A DNA stretch of 64,000 bases from Shewanella eurypsychrophilus (GTDB lineage: Bacteria; Pseudomonadota; Gammaproteobacteria; Enterobacterales; Shewanellaceae), in contig NZ_CP045503.2 of assembly GCF_007004545.3 (NCBI RefSeq), positions 838,501 through 902,500 on the forward strand, read 5' to 3'. Within the stretch, counting starts at the first letter, position 1. Every line of letters begins with the position of its first letter. The position numbers and the translations under genes were made by a program. The notes under the pieces were generated by a model that worked only from the letters and a program-made list of their open reading frames with translations, searched no databases and was not told where the DNA came from. Positions 54,351-62,915 of this stretch are shown piece by piece.

Positions 54351-54833
54351 TAGTCAAAAGGTCTAGTTAAGCTTTAGTGATACTTGTCCTTAGCTAAATT
54401 TAATCAGTCAAACCGCTTTTAATGCTATTAAAGGCGGTTTTTTCATCTCTATTTAATGAAGTTTGTTCAAAATAGGCGTTTGGAGCTATTTCAATGTAAA
54501 AAGGCCATTTTTATAAGTTATTTGTTTACGGTTTCGTAGTTTTTTGATCGCTTTTGCGCATGTTGTTCGGTTTTAAAGGCGCTTGAATACACGCCTTTAT
54601 CCGTTGAGGTATGTGAGTTATCTTTTTGTTTTTGTGAGTTTTGTTTGCAATGTCTGGTGGTTTTTGTTTGTATTAGGTTTTGATATTGTAAGGCTTTGTC
54701 TGGTTTCAGTTCATCATTCGGTTTTTCTGCAAAAAATAGCTAATTATCTCTCTGTGTTTGATACATATCGCTTGCGGCTAATGGGAGCCTGTATACACTG
54801 CCGACAACTCATGATTCTAGCGGTAAAAAATGT
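54351..54833. other. Intergenic region upstream of nupC
   Basis: Beyond the exeM terminator the DNA is T/G-rich. A frame at 54583-54873 runs into the nupC start but has no ribosome site or family likeness and overlaps nupC, so it is not called. No CytR or CRP site is firmly seen. Confidence 0.5.
54413..54446 (+). terminator. Terminator of exeM
   Basis: ACCGCTTTTAAT...ATTAAAGGCGGT hairpin followed by a T-run, about 65 bp past the stop. Confidence 0.85.
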
Positions 54834-56060
54834 ATGGAAGTTTTCATCAGTTTGTTGGGGATGCTTTGTTTAATCGGACTAGCAATTGCCTTATCTGATA
54901 ATAGAAGGGCGATTAATCCACGCACTGTATTAGGCGCGTTGGCTTTTCAGGTCGCCTTTGGTGCTTTCGTCATGTACGTCCCTATGGGCCAAAGTATGTT
55001 AGATGGCGCCTCTAATGGCGTTATGCATGTCATTAATTATGCTAATGAAGGTCTTAAATTTTTATTTGGTGGGCTTGCGAGCTTTAGTTTAGGTTTTATC
55101 TTCGTTATCAATGTGTTGTTTGTAGTGGTGTTTATCAGCGCCCTGATAGCAGTGCTCTATTATCTTGGCATTATGCAGCTGGTTATTGGCGTTATAGGTG
55201 GCGGCTTAGCTAAAATCTTAGGTACTAGCCGCGCAGAATCCTTATCGGCTACCGCCAATATCTTTGTTGGGCCAATCGAAGCCCCTTCCATGGTTCGTCC
55301 ATTCGTAAAACATATGACTCGTTCTGAACTGTTTGCCGTGATGACGGGTGGCTTAGCCTCAGTCGCTGGCGGCACTATGATCGGTTATATCCAGATGGGG
55401 GTTGATGTCAAATACGTGCTGACAGCGGCTTTTATGACAGCGCCTGCCGGATTATTGTTTGCCAAGCTTATGTGGCCTGAAACAGAAACGCCTCGTAATG
55501 ACATCAAGGAGTTGATTGCAGAGCAAGGTGATAAGCCAGCTAACGTACTCGATGCCGCTGCAAGTGGCGCTGCTATGGGGATGCAGCAAGTACTTGCCGT
55601 TTCTGCGCTGCTGCTAGCATTCGTTAGCTTGATTGCCATGGTAAATGGCATGTTTGGTGGTGTAGGTAACTGGTTTGGTATTGAAAACCTGACTCTGCAG
55701 ATGATCTTAGGATATTTGTTGGCGCCACTGGCTTGGGTGATGGGCGTGCCATGGAGTGAAGCTGTTCAGGCGGCATCATTTATCGGACAGAAGATGGTGA
55801 TTAACGAGTTTATTGCCTATATCGACTTTCTTAAGGTGGCTGATCAACTTTCGGAAAAGACCCAGATTATTATCAGCTTCTCTCTATGTGGCTTTGCCAA
55901 TATTGGCTCTCTAGCCATGGTGATGGGTGGGTTAGCTGCACTTTGCCCCGAGCGTCGTAAAGACCTCAGTGCTTTAGGTTTTAAAGCATTAATGGCTGCG
56001 GCGTTGGCAAACTTAATGAGTGGCACTATCGCTGGTTTGTTATTTAGCCTAGCGGGTTAA
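54834..56060 (+). CDS. nupC: NupC/CNT-type nucleoside transporter with altered base-binding motif
   Basis: The 408-residue protein matches concentrative nucleoside transporters: start MEVFISLLGM, ALGTSRAES-like segment (LGTSRAESLSATANIFVG), SELFAVMTGGLASVAGG, NEFIAYIDF and CGFANIGSLAM. In the well-studied Vibrio CNT the helix motif is GQTEAP, with Gln and Thr touching the nucleobase; here it is G146-P147-I148-E149-A-P. The ribose-side residues (NEF, FAN..S) are kept. It is followed 86 bp later by deoD, so purine nucleosides are the likely substrate. Start at 54834 agrees with family length. Confidence 0.88.
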   Translation: MEVFISLLGMLCLIGLAIALSDNRRAINPRTVLGALAFQVAFGAFVMYVPMGQSMLDGASNGVMHVINYANEGLKFLFGGLASFSLGFIFVINVLFVVVFISALIAVLYYLGIMQLVIGVIGGGLAKILGTSRAESLSATANIFVGPIEAPSMVRPFVKHMTRSELFAVMTGGLASVAGGTMIGYIQMGVDVKYVLTAAFMTAPAGLLFAKLMWPETETPRNDIKELIAEQGDKPANVLDAAASGAAMGMQQVLAVSALLLAFVSLIAMVNGMFGGVGNWFGIENLTLQMILGYLLAPLAWVMGVPWSEAVQAASFIGQKMVINEFIAYIDFLKVADQLSEKTQIIISFSLCGFANIGSLAMVMGGLAALCPERRKDLSALGFKALMAAALANLMSGTIAGLLFSLAG

Positions 56061-56146
56061 GTTTATATTTATATTGACGATGCCAGTGAAAACGAAGCCG
56101 GCATCATCTTTATTCAGACTTTATTTTTATTTAGCAGGAAACAATT

Positions 56147-56857
56147 ATGACTCCACATATCAATGCAGCAGCAGGCGCTTTCGCTAAGACAGTGTTAATG
56201 CCTGGCGACCCTTTAAGGGCCAAATACATCGCTGAGAACTTTCTTGATAATCCCAAGCTGGTGACTGATGTTCGCAATATGTTGGGTTATACAGGCGAAT
56301 ATCAAGGTAAAAAAATCTCAGTTATGGGTTCAGGGATGGGGATACCTTCAATCTCTATTTATGCCAAAGAGTTGATCACTGAATATGGTGTCGAGAATAT
56401 TATCCGCATCGGTTCTTGTGGTGCGGTTAGCGATAAGATTAAGTTGATGGATGTGGTGATGGCAATGGGTGCCAGCACTGACTCTGCAGTTAATCGTACT
56501 CGCTTTGCTAATACAGACTTTGCCATGATTGGCGATTTCGATCTGTTAAGAAAAGCCGCCGATGCCGCCGAAAAGTTAGGTACAAATTATCATGTTGGGA
56601 ATCTCTACTCTTCTGATCTCTTTTACAGTGGGGACGAAGCTAGATACGATTTGATGGAAAAATACGGCATCTTAGGTGTCGAAATGGAAGCGGCTGGCCT
56701 TTATGGGGTCGCAGCTGAATATGGTGCTCGAGCACTGGCCATGATGACAGTGACAGATCATCTAAGACAAGGCCTGCATTTGAGCGCTGAAGAGCGACAG
56801 CATACGCTAAATGAGATGATCAAACTGACTCTAGAAGCGGTCAGTGGTGATCTGTAA
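56147..56857 (+). CDS. deoD: Purine nucleoside phosphorylase, DeoD type
   Basis: The 236-residue protein has the family marks: [15 protein letters not shown] at about 17-31, [16 protein letters not shown] and [12 protein letters not shown]. It splits purine (deoxy)nucleosides with phosphate into base and (deoxy)ribose-1-phosphate. Length is that of E. coli DeoD (239). Probably co-transcribed with nupC. A 15-bp inverted repeat lies downstream. Confidence 0.95.
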   Translation: MTPHINAAAGAFAKTVLMPGDPLRAKYIAENFLDNPKLVTDVRNMLGYTGEYQGKKISVMGSGMGIPSISIYAKELITEYGVENIIRIGSCGAVSDKIKLMDVVMAMGASTDSAVNRTRFANTDFAMIGDFDLLRKAADAAEKLGTNYHVGNLYSSDLFYSGDEARYDLMEKYGILGVEMEAAGLYGVAAEYGARALAMMTVTDHLRQGLHLSAEERQHTLNEMIKLTLEAVSGDL

Positions 56858-56890
56858 TAGTTAATCACCTCTAATCAAAAGTTGCCCTAC

Positions 56891-56955
56891 GGCTCTCGAA
56901 CGTTCACTAAAAGCTGAAATATATCAGCACAAATAATTTAGAACGTTCGAGAGCC
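56891..56955. terminator. Long inverted repeat after deoD
   Basis: GGCTCTCGAACGTTC (56891-56905) and its perfect reverse complement (56941-56955) enclose 35 bp, inside which GCTGA and TCAGC pair again. No T-tract follows, so it might be a processing or repeat element rather than a terminator. Confidence 0.5.
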
Positions 56956-56970
56956 ATCCCTAATAAAGAA

Positions 56971-57033
56971 GTTTTCAGTTTTCAGTTTTCAGTTTTCAGT
57001 TTTCAGTTTTCAGTTTTCAGTTTTCAGTTTTCA
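56971..57033. repeat. 7-bp tandem array (GTTTTCA)9
   Basis: Nine perfect copies; complement TGAAAAC. Joined directly, in phase, to the next array. Confidence 0.97.
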
Positions 57034-57088
57034 CTTACCACTTACCACTTACCACTTACCACTTACCACTTACCACTTACCACTTACC
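57034..57088. repeat. 7-bp tandem array (CTTACCA)7.9
   Basis: Seven perfect copies plus CTTACC, starting with no gap after the GTTTTCA array. The two arrays share the 7-bp register though the sequence changes. Confidence 0.97.
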
Positions 57089-57204
57089 CTCATATTGAGT
57101 TCACTTTAGTTAATGCTCCTTTTCCTACTTAGCACTCAAACACTTGTTTAAACTTATAGCTTCACAGTAGACTGTGCTCAATAATTACCTAAGTGGATTG
57201 TATT

Positions 57205-57642
57205 ATGAGTATTTGGTTTAGACCTGTGACCTTGGATGATTGCGCCAAGATGGATTCTGGTATGCATGGTAAAGGCACCTTGATGCAGACCATGGGGATA
57301 AAGATCACCGAGATAGGAGATGATTATATGGTTGCGACTATGCCGGCTTCTCCTGCCGTCCATAATCCATTAGGCATAGTTCATGGTGGAGCCAATGTGG
57401 CATTGGCTGAAACTGTTGCCAGTTATGCGGCAAATTTTGCCGTCGATTTTGAGCATTACTACTGCGTTGGCCAAGAGATAAATGCCAATCACCTGAAAGC
57501 CTCGAGAAATGGCACTCTGACAGCCACTGCAAAACCTGTGCATTTAGGTAAACGCAGCTCAGTATGGGAGGTCCTCATTCATAACAGTGGCGGAGACCTT
57601 TGCTGCATCTCGCGTATGACTGCAGCCGTCGTTAAGCGTTAG
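57205..57642 (+). CDS. Hotdog-fold thioesterase (PaaI/YdiI type)
   Basis: The ATG at 57205 (MSIWFRPV) is chosen over the TTG at 57193 as it has AAGTGGA upstream; 145 residues. It has the hotdog signature HNPLGIVHGGANVALAETVA (about 54-73) with the catalytic Asp/Glu position and the HLGKRSSVWEV strand near 118. It hydrolyses acyl-CoA thioesters; substrate not known. Single gene after the repeat arrays. Confidence 0.88.
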   Translation: MSIWFRPVTLDDCAKMDSGMHGKGTLMQTMGIKITEIGDDYMVATMPASPAVHNPLGIVHGGANVALAETVASYAANFAVDFEHYYCVGQEINANHLKASRNGTLTATAKPVHLGKRSSVWEVLIHNSGGDLCCISRMTAAVVKR

Positions 57643-57829
57643 TTAGGCGATAGATAAGCTAAGTGTAGGCTCGCCCTTGAGTAAACTGACTATAGAAATA
57701 TCTGTAACAGATACATAATAGGCATCTTTATCTATTAACCTGTATTTGGGCTCTATCATCTAAACTGATTAGTGGAGCCTGTGTGATTTCGATAGGTTAA
57801 TAATTATCTGTTCAGTGGAGTATATGTAA

Positions 57830-58078
57830 ATGGATAGTGCAACAATGTGGGAGTGGGTAGGCTACTTAGCCTCGGTGGTTGTGGCCATCTCACTAATGAT
57901 GTCGAACATAAAAAAATTACGTTGGTGGAACCTGATTGGTGCAGGGCTTTTCGTCGCTTATGGCTTAGCTATCGATGCACTGCCTGTGGCTTTGGTTAAT
58001 TTCTTTATTGTTCTCATCGATGCCTATTATATAGTCAAAATTTATAAAGCCGAAAAGGCGATTAACGAACAGCCTTGA
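57830..58078 (+). CDS. YgjV-like inner-membrane protein
   Basis: The 82-residue protein has three hydrophobic segments and the YgjV pattern: WVGYLASVVVAISLMMSN, then LRWWNLIGAGLFVAYGL. Function unknown. A single gene with AGTGGAG upstream of ATG. Confidence 0.78.
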   Translation: MDSATMWEWVGYLASVVVAISLMMSNIKKLRWWNLIGAGLFVAYGLAIDALPVALVNFFIVLIDAYYIVKIYKAEKAINEQP

Positions 58079-58645
58079 GCTTAATATCGTCCTTCACCCT
58101 AGTAACGCAGAGCCTGTTAATTTTTGACTTAGCTGGCTCTACCTCAAATGACTGGTCTTTGTCTCTAAACTTTACTGTTTGTTTTCAATCGTAATCTTTG
58201 TTAATTCACCCGTGCTTTATTCTCATTTTATCCTAGCTATTCAGCAGATATCACTGCTTGGCTTATTTTACGCTAGCGCTTAATGCTGTCTCTTTATTTA
58301 ATTGATATATATCAATATATACAATCGTTAAACCTAATAATCTCCATTCCCTTAGTGTATTACTTTATAGGTATCTGTGAAGACTCTCACAGTTCTCTAA
58401 TCTGTAAATGGAATTGAATTAATCGATTTTAATCGTTTTATGTGGATTTTGTTTTGAACTATTATTTATCCATCGACAGAGTTTATGTGAAGGCTTCTAA
58501 GCTTAGCGGTAAAAGAATGCGAAACGGAGCAATAACTATGGCCACTATATTTGATGTTATCGAAGACTGGTTGAGATGATTAACCAAATCAAAAAATATA
58601 AGCAAAGAAAATTTTAATAACAAATTTAAAGGATTGGAGAATAAT
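58079..58645. other. Long intergenic region upstream of catalase
   Basis: A/T-rich DNA holding the catalase promoter. A possible 13-residue frame lies at 58538-58579 (see that entry). Otherwise no gene. OxyR sites are too degenerate to call by eye. Confidence 0.5.
58538..58579 (+). CDS. Possible leader peptide upstream of catalase
   Basis: ATG with GGAG 8 bp before it opens a 13-codon frame (MATIFDVIEDWLR) ending in TGA. It is 66 bp upstream of the catalase start. Too short to judge by composition alone; could be chance. Confidence 0.2.
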   Translation: MATIFDVIEDWLR

Positions 58646-60112
58646 ATGACTAAACAAGCTAATTACTTAACCAGCCAAAATGGCGCCCCGGTTGCTGACG
58701 ATCAAAATTCGATGACGGCAGGTGAGCGTGGTCCAGTACTCTTGCAAGACTTTCACTTATTAGAAAAACTGGCTCATTTTAATCGTGAGCGTATTCCTGA
58801 GCGTGTAGTGCATGCCAAAGGTACAGGTGTATACGGTACTTTTACCCTAACCAAAGATATGAGTGAGTACACGATTGCCGATCACTTCAATGAAGTGGGT
58901 AAGCAGACTGAAACATTTATTCGTTTTTCAACCGTAGGTGGTGAGATGGGTTCGGCTGATGCTGAACGCGATCCACGTGGATTTGGTTTACGTTTCTATA
59001 CTGCTCGTGGTAATCACGACATAGTAGGTAATAACACACCGACTTTCTTCTTGCGTGATGGTATTAAATTCCCAGACTTTATTCATACACAGAAGCGTAA
59101 TCCACAGACTAATTTGAAAGACCCTCAAGCTATGTGGGATTTCTGGGCATTGAACCCAGAAGCTATGCATCAGGTGACCGTATTGATGTCTGATCGTGGC
59201 ATTCCGGCTAACTATCGTCAGATGAATGGTTATGGTTCACATACCTATTCACTATGGAATGATAAGGGCGAACGTTTCTGGGTTAAGTTTCACTTTAAGA
59301 CTAAGCAAGGCATAGCGAACTTGACACCTGAGCAGGCCGATATTTTAAAAGGGATCGATCCAGATTCTTCTCAGCGTGATATGGTCGCAGCGATTGCCGA
59401 TGGTAACTTCCCTCGCTGGGCGGTTAAGGTACAAATTATGCCGGAAGCCGATGCGAACACCTACCATATCAATCCATTCGATTTGACTAAGGTATGGCCA
59501 CACGCAGATTACCCGCTGATTGAGATTGGTGAGCTTGAGCTTAATCGCATGCCTGAAAACTATTTTGCTGAAGTTGAGCAAGTCGCATTGGCACCGAGTA
59601 ACTTAGTGCCAGGTGTTGGCGCATCACCGGATAAGATGTTGCAGGCTCGCTTGTTTGCTTATGCCGATGCTCAAAGATACAGAATTGGTACTAACTATAA
59701 TCAACTACCGGTTAATTGCCCACACGCCACTAAGGCTAACCATCATCAGCGAGCCGGTGCCATGGCGGGGACTCAATGTCCATACAATGGTAGCCAGACA
59801 GGTGGAGATGCAAGTCCAAACTACGGGCCTAACAGCACTGAGTCTGCATTAGTTGAGCCGAGTACATTTGCCGAGCCACCTCTGCGTTTAGATGGTGAAG
59901 CCGATAGATATAGCCGTTATAACCAGGATGACTTCGCTCAGGCGGGTAACCTTTATCGGATTCTTCCTGAAGATGAGAAAGCTAGGCTGATTACTACTAT
60001 CTGTGGCAGCTTGAGTGAAACCACAATGGATGTACAGCAGACCATGGTTGAGCACTTTACTAAGGCGGATGCAGATTACGGCCAACGTATAAAGCAGACA
60101 TTAGGGTTGTAA
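58646..60112 (+). CDS. katB: Monofunctional heme catalase
   Basis: A start at 58646 (MTKQANYLTSQNG), with GGAG before it, gives 488 residues. It has the family core: FDRERIPERVVHAKG-like segment (FNRERIPERVVHAKGTG), RFSTVGGE, RDGIKFPDFIHTQKRNP and the heme tyrosine in RLFAYADAQRYRIG (about 340). It breaks down hydrogen peroxide to water and oxygen. Length and likeness fit the small-subunit clade called KatB in Shewanella; the symbol is from memory. A terminator follows. Confidence 0.93.
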   Translation: MTKQANYLTSQNGAPVADDQNSMTAGERGPVLLQDFHLLEKLAHFNRERIPERVVHAKGTGVYGTFTLTKDMSEYTIADHFNEVGKQTETFIRFSTVGGEMGSADAERDPRGFGLRFYTARGNHDIVGNNTPTFFLRDGIKFPDFIHTQKRNPQTNLKDPQAMWDFWALNPEAMHQVTVLMSDRGIPANYRQMNGYGSHTYSLWNDKGERFWVKFHFKTKQGIANLTPEQADILKGIDPDSSQRDMVAAIADGNFPRWAVKVQIMPEADANTYHINPFDLTKVWPHADYPLIEIGELELNRMPENYFAEVEQVALAPSNLVPGVGASPDKMLQARLFAYADAQRYRIGTNYNQLPVNCPHATKANHHQRAGAMAGTQCPYNGSQTGGDASPNYGPNSTESALVEPSTFAEPPLRLDGEADRYSRYNQDDFAQAGNLYRILPEDEKARLITTICGSLSETTMDVQQTMVEHFTKADADYGQRIKQTLGL

Positions 60113-60140
60113 TCAAAGAAGGTCATAGATAAAGAGATGA

Positions 60141-60173
60141 GGCTCTAGTTCCTAGGAACTAGGGCCTTTTTAC
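60141..60173 (+). terminator. Catalase terminator
   Basis: GGCTCTAGTTCC / GGAACTAGGGCC hairpin with a T-rich run after it; the core CTAGTTCCTAGGAACTAG is a perfect palindrome. Works before the convergent GDT1-like gene as well. Confidence 0.88.
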
Positions 60174-60181
60174 TTTTATGG

Positions 60182-60757
60182 CTAAAACACCAATGTCGCG
60201 ACACCGAGTAGGGCAAACAGTACCGCGCAGCCCCGATGAATCAAGGTGAGTGGTAGTTTCTCAGCGCTGAAGTGTCCGGCGATAACCACAGGTACATTGG
60301 CTAGCATCATTCCAAGTGTCGTTCCTATAACAACCATAGCCAGCGCGTCATACTTTGCTGCTAATACCACAGTGGCAATTTGCGTTTTATCGCCCATCTC
60401 GGCAATAAAAAACAGAATGAAGGTAGCAATGAAAGGCCCCATCTTGTAAAAGCGGCTCTCTTCACAATCGACCTTGTCGGGGATGAGCACCCACAGCGCA
60501 ATAGCAAAAAATGACGCTGCGACTAAGTAGCGAGCCAATTCTGGGCTGATCAAGCCAATGGCCCAATTACCTAGCCAGGCGGCGGCAAAGTGGTTGATCA
60601 GAGTCGACAGAAAAATACCGAGAACAATGGCCGTTTTACTGCCTTTTATATGGCTAAATCTGGCGGCAAGTATGAGTGCGAGCAGTTGAGTTTTGTCACC
60701 GATTTCGGCGATAGCAACCGTGAAGGTTGAGGCTAGTAGTGGTTCTAGTGCGTCCAA
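60182..60757 (-). CDS. GDT1/UPF0016 (MneA-type) cation exporter
   Basis: The 191-residue protein has about six membrane segments and the doubled E-x-G-D-K-T motif, EIGDKTQ near 18 and EMGDKTQ near 120, that marks UPF0016/GDT1. Related proteins export Mn2+ (MneA in Vibrio). Behind it sits a yybP-ykoY riboswitch, which responds to Mn2+. So it is very likely a manganese exporter. Single gene, with a strong SD (AAAGGAAG) just after the riboswitch hairpin. Confidence 0.93.
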   Translation of the reverse strand: MDALEPLLASTFTVAIAEIGDKTQLLALILAARFSHIKGSKTAIVLGIFLSTLINHFAAAWLGNWAIGLISPELARYLVAASFFAIALWVLIPDKVDCEESRFYKMGPFIATFILFFIAEMGDKTQIATVVLAAKYDALAMVVIGTTLGMMLANVPVVIAGHFSAEKLPLTLIHRGCAVLFALLGVATLVF

Positions 60758-60770
60758 GAGTCTTCCTTTA

Positions 60771-60810
60771 GGGGGGGCAAAAATCCGAGTACAGAAAACC
60801 GGCCCCCCTT
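60771..60810 (-). promoter_or_regulatory. Hairpin next to the GDT1-like start (riboswitch expression platform)
   Basis: On the minus strand GGGGGGCC...GCCCCCC pairs across about 24 nt, ending just before AAAGGAAG. It can hide or expose the ribosome site or end transcription; the mode is not known. Confidence 0.55.
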
Positions 60811-60834
60811 TTTATGGGCGGTCACTGCACTCAG

Positions 60835-61010
60835 GTCTTGCAAAACAATATGAGCCGTCAGCTTAGAGAGTCATCAGCCTATCTAGAGTCACTGTCACGT
60901 CATATTGTTGTGAGCACCATGGCGTTGTGGCCAAGTATGTTGACACTCACTCAATCTCAATTATCTAGGTAAAACCCTTCGACAATAAAAATTGATAGCT
61001 ACTCCCCTGA
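60835..61010 (-). ncRNA. yybP-ykoY manganese riboswitch
   Basis: On the minus strand the leader begins with GGGGAGTAGC (60998-61007), carries TCAACATACTTGG (60931-60943) and ends with GCAAGACC (60835-60842), the three conserved parts of the yybP-ykoY class. It lies directly upstream of a UPF0016 exporter gene, the usual partner. The class binds Mn2+. The inner helix between the second and third blocks is longer than in minimal members. Confidence 0.82.
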
Positions 61011-61469
61011 AGTAGAGGCGTGCATTATACATTTTGAATCTCGAGTCGCAATAACAGAGATCTCAAAAAAGGCAATTTTATCGACTGAAAAAAGGTCAGG
61101 TAACAAGAGTGTTTAGCGCTTGCTGGAAACTTGTTGAGCCAGTGTGCAATCTTGTTTACACATGCCATAGATGGCTTGCTCACTGGGTTTGTAGCTGTTA
61201 ATGTCCCTAATAGTCATTTTAGAGAAAGAGCAGCAATGAAACATTCTTATCTGTTTTTCCCACGATTTATACAGCCTCAATGGCTTTGTCGATAGGATAA
61301 AACAACTATTAACTGAGCCATTGAGGCCAATTGAAAATCAAGGTCGATTGACCCGATTCGATTGGAGGCTGTTAATGAAGATTAAATTTGCTAAATCTCT
61401 CCTTCAAAGTCGTTCTAAATCTGACCTACCAAAAATGTAGAATAAAAATATATCTAACAGGACAATTTT
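61011..61469. other. Intergenic region upstream of the tyrP-like gene
   Basis: It holds the divergent promoters of the riboswitch leader and the permease. A TyrR-box-like site is at 61143-61160. No gene of quality is seen: frames here lack ribosome sites. Confidence 0.5.
61143..61160. promoter_or_regulatory. Candidate TyrR box
   Basis: TGTGCA-N6-TTTACA matches the TyrR consensus TGTAAA-N6-TTTACA at 10 of 12 positions. It is about 310 bp upstream of the permease start, far for a promoter site. Confidence 0.3.
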
Positions 61470-62669
61470 GTGAATTTAAAAATGCTCGGCTCTATCGCTA
61501 TCGTTGCGGGTACTGCAATTGGTGGTGGTATGTTAGCCCTACCTTTGGCTACCGCTTCATTAGGTACATTACCTGCTTTTCTCCTGCTAGTTGTGATCTG
61601 GGGGATCTCAATTTATACATCCTTGCTGATGCTAGAGATCAACCTACGCACTGGTGTCGGTGATAACGTACATGCCATTACCGGCAAGCTTCTCGGGAAA
61701 GTGGGTCAGTTGATCCAAGGGGCTTCCTTTATGAGCCTGTTGTTTGCGTTAACTATGGTCTATCTGATGGGAGGATCATCACTGCTGGAATCGCGTTTCG
61801 AGCCGCTTGGTATTACCATGAATAACCAAGTAGCAGTGCTGCTATTTACTGTCTTATTTGGTGGTTTGATTGCCGTCGGTGTTAAGTGGATCGATAAGAT
61901 CTCCCGAGTGCTTTTCACCTCTATGGTGGCGTTATTAGTCATTGTTGTCGCTTTCTTGCTACCTGAAGTTAATATAGGTTCAATGCTGGCAACGACGGGG
62001 GGAGATATCGTTAAAGGCAGTGAGCTTAACGGCTTGTGGATGGCGGCGATTCCGATCGTGTTTACCTCATTTGGCTTCCATGTCTGTATCGCCACGATAG
62101 TGCGCTACTTAGATGGTGATGCTGTTTCACTGCGTAAGATATTAATTATCGGCTCAACGATTCCTCTTATTTGCTACATCCTATGGTTGATGGTGACTTT
62201 AGGGACATTGGGTGGCGCTGCGGTCCATGGTCTTGAAGGCTCATTGCCATTGTTGGTGACTGCTCTGCAAGGCTTAGCTCACTCGGAAATATTGAAGCAG
62301 TGTATCGATCTGTTTGCTAACCTGGCATTAATCACCTCATTCCTTGGGGTGACCATGAGTTTGTTTGATTATGTCGCTGAATTGACGCGTGCTAAAGATG
62401 ATGTTGCAGGTCGTGCTAAAACCTGGTTAATTACCTTTATACCGCCTCTTTTATGTGCACTATTCTACCCAGATGGTTTCTTCCAGGTACTTGGTTTTGC
62501 CGCCATTCCTCTGGTTGTGATGATTATTTTCTTGCCGATTGCTATGGCACTTAAGCAACGCCCGCAAAATCTAGGAGGCTATCAGGTTTCTGGTGGTAAT
62601 GCCGCTCTTGGTATTGCAGGTGTATTTGGCGCAGTGATTATTGCGGCCCAACTGTTTGTTGCGCTGTAA
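61470..62669 (+). CDS. tyrP: Aromatic amino acid permease (TyrP-like)
   Basis: A GTG start at 61470 gives 399 residues with about eleven membrane segments. The N-terminal GSIAIVAGTAIGGGMLALPL (8-27) is the family signature of the Mtr/TyrP/SdaC group. Length and residues near IWMAAIPIVFTSFGFH-like (NGLWMAAIPIVFTSFGFHV) point to TyrP-type rather than serine carriers. It takes up tyrosine by proton symport (family knowledge). A terminator-like hairpin follows at about 62764. Confidence 0.85.
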   Translation: MNLKMLGSIAIVAGTAIGGGMLALPLATASLGTLPAFLLLVVIWGISIYTSLLMLEINLRTGVGDNVHAITGKLLGKVGQLIQGASFMSLLFALTMVYLMGGSSLLESRFEPLGITMNNQVAVLLFTVLFGGLIAVGVKWIDKISRVLFTSMVALLVIVVAFLLPEVNIGSMLATTGGDIVKGSELNGLWMAAIPIVFTSFGFHVCIATIVRYLDGDAVSLRKILIIGSTIPLICYILWLMVTLGTLGGAAVHGLEGSLPLLVTALQGLAHSEILKQCIDLFANLALITSFLGVTMSLFDYVAELTRAKDDVAGRAKTWLITFIPPLLCALFYPDGFFQVLGFAAIPLVVMIIFLPIAMALKQRPQNLGGYQVSGGNAALGIAGVFGAVIIAAQLFVAL

Positions 62670-62763
62670 ACTGAAGCCGGTGAGAGGTTAAGGTTATCTT
62701 CTTTAAATAGTAAGGGGATAAGTCAAAGCCTGTTTTAATTAGTTAGGCTTGTGATAAAGTCGA

Positions 62764-62812
62764 GTCCGAATATTAATACCGATTGGTATATTATTTGGCT
62801 CGGCTTTTTTAT
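62764..62812 (+). terminator. Terminator of the tyrP-like gene
   Basis: CGAATATTAATACC...GGTATATTATTTGG imperfect stem followed by GGCTTTTTTATT. It includes the AATACCGATTGGTAT palindrome (62775-62790) also seen at 27502. Confidence 0.55.
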
Positions 62813-62915
62813 TGCCTGAGTTTTAGCAAATGGCTAAATGCTATTGCTGCATAAATCATTACAAGCAAAGCAGAATAATAATTACGCACTAATAATTAAA
62901 AATGGATTTAACAAA

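Noticed and set aside
54583..54873. 96-codon frame before nupC
   Set aside because: It overlaps the nupC start, has no good ribosome site and has a Phe/Val/Cys-rich make-up typical of chance T/G-rich DNA.
61388..61663. 91-codon frame overlapping the tyrP-like start
   Set aside because: It overlaps a clear permease gene in another frame and shows no protein-like pattern.
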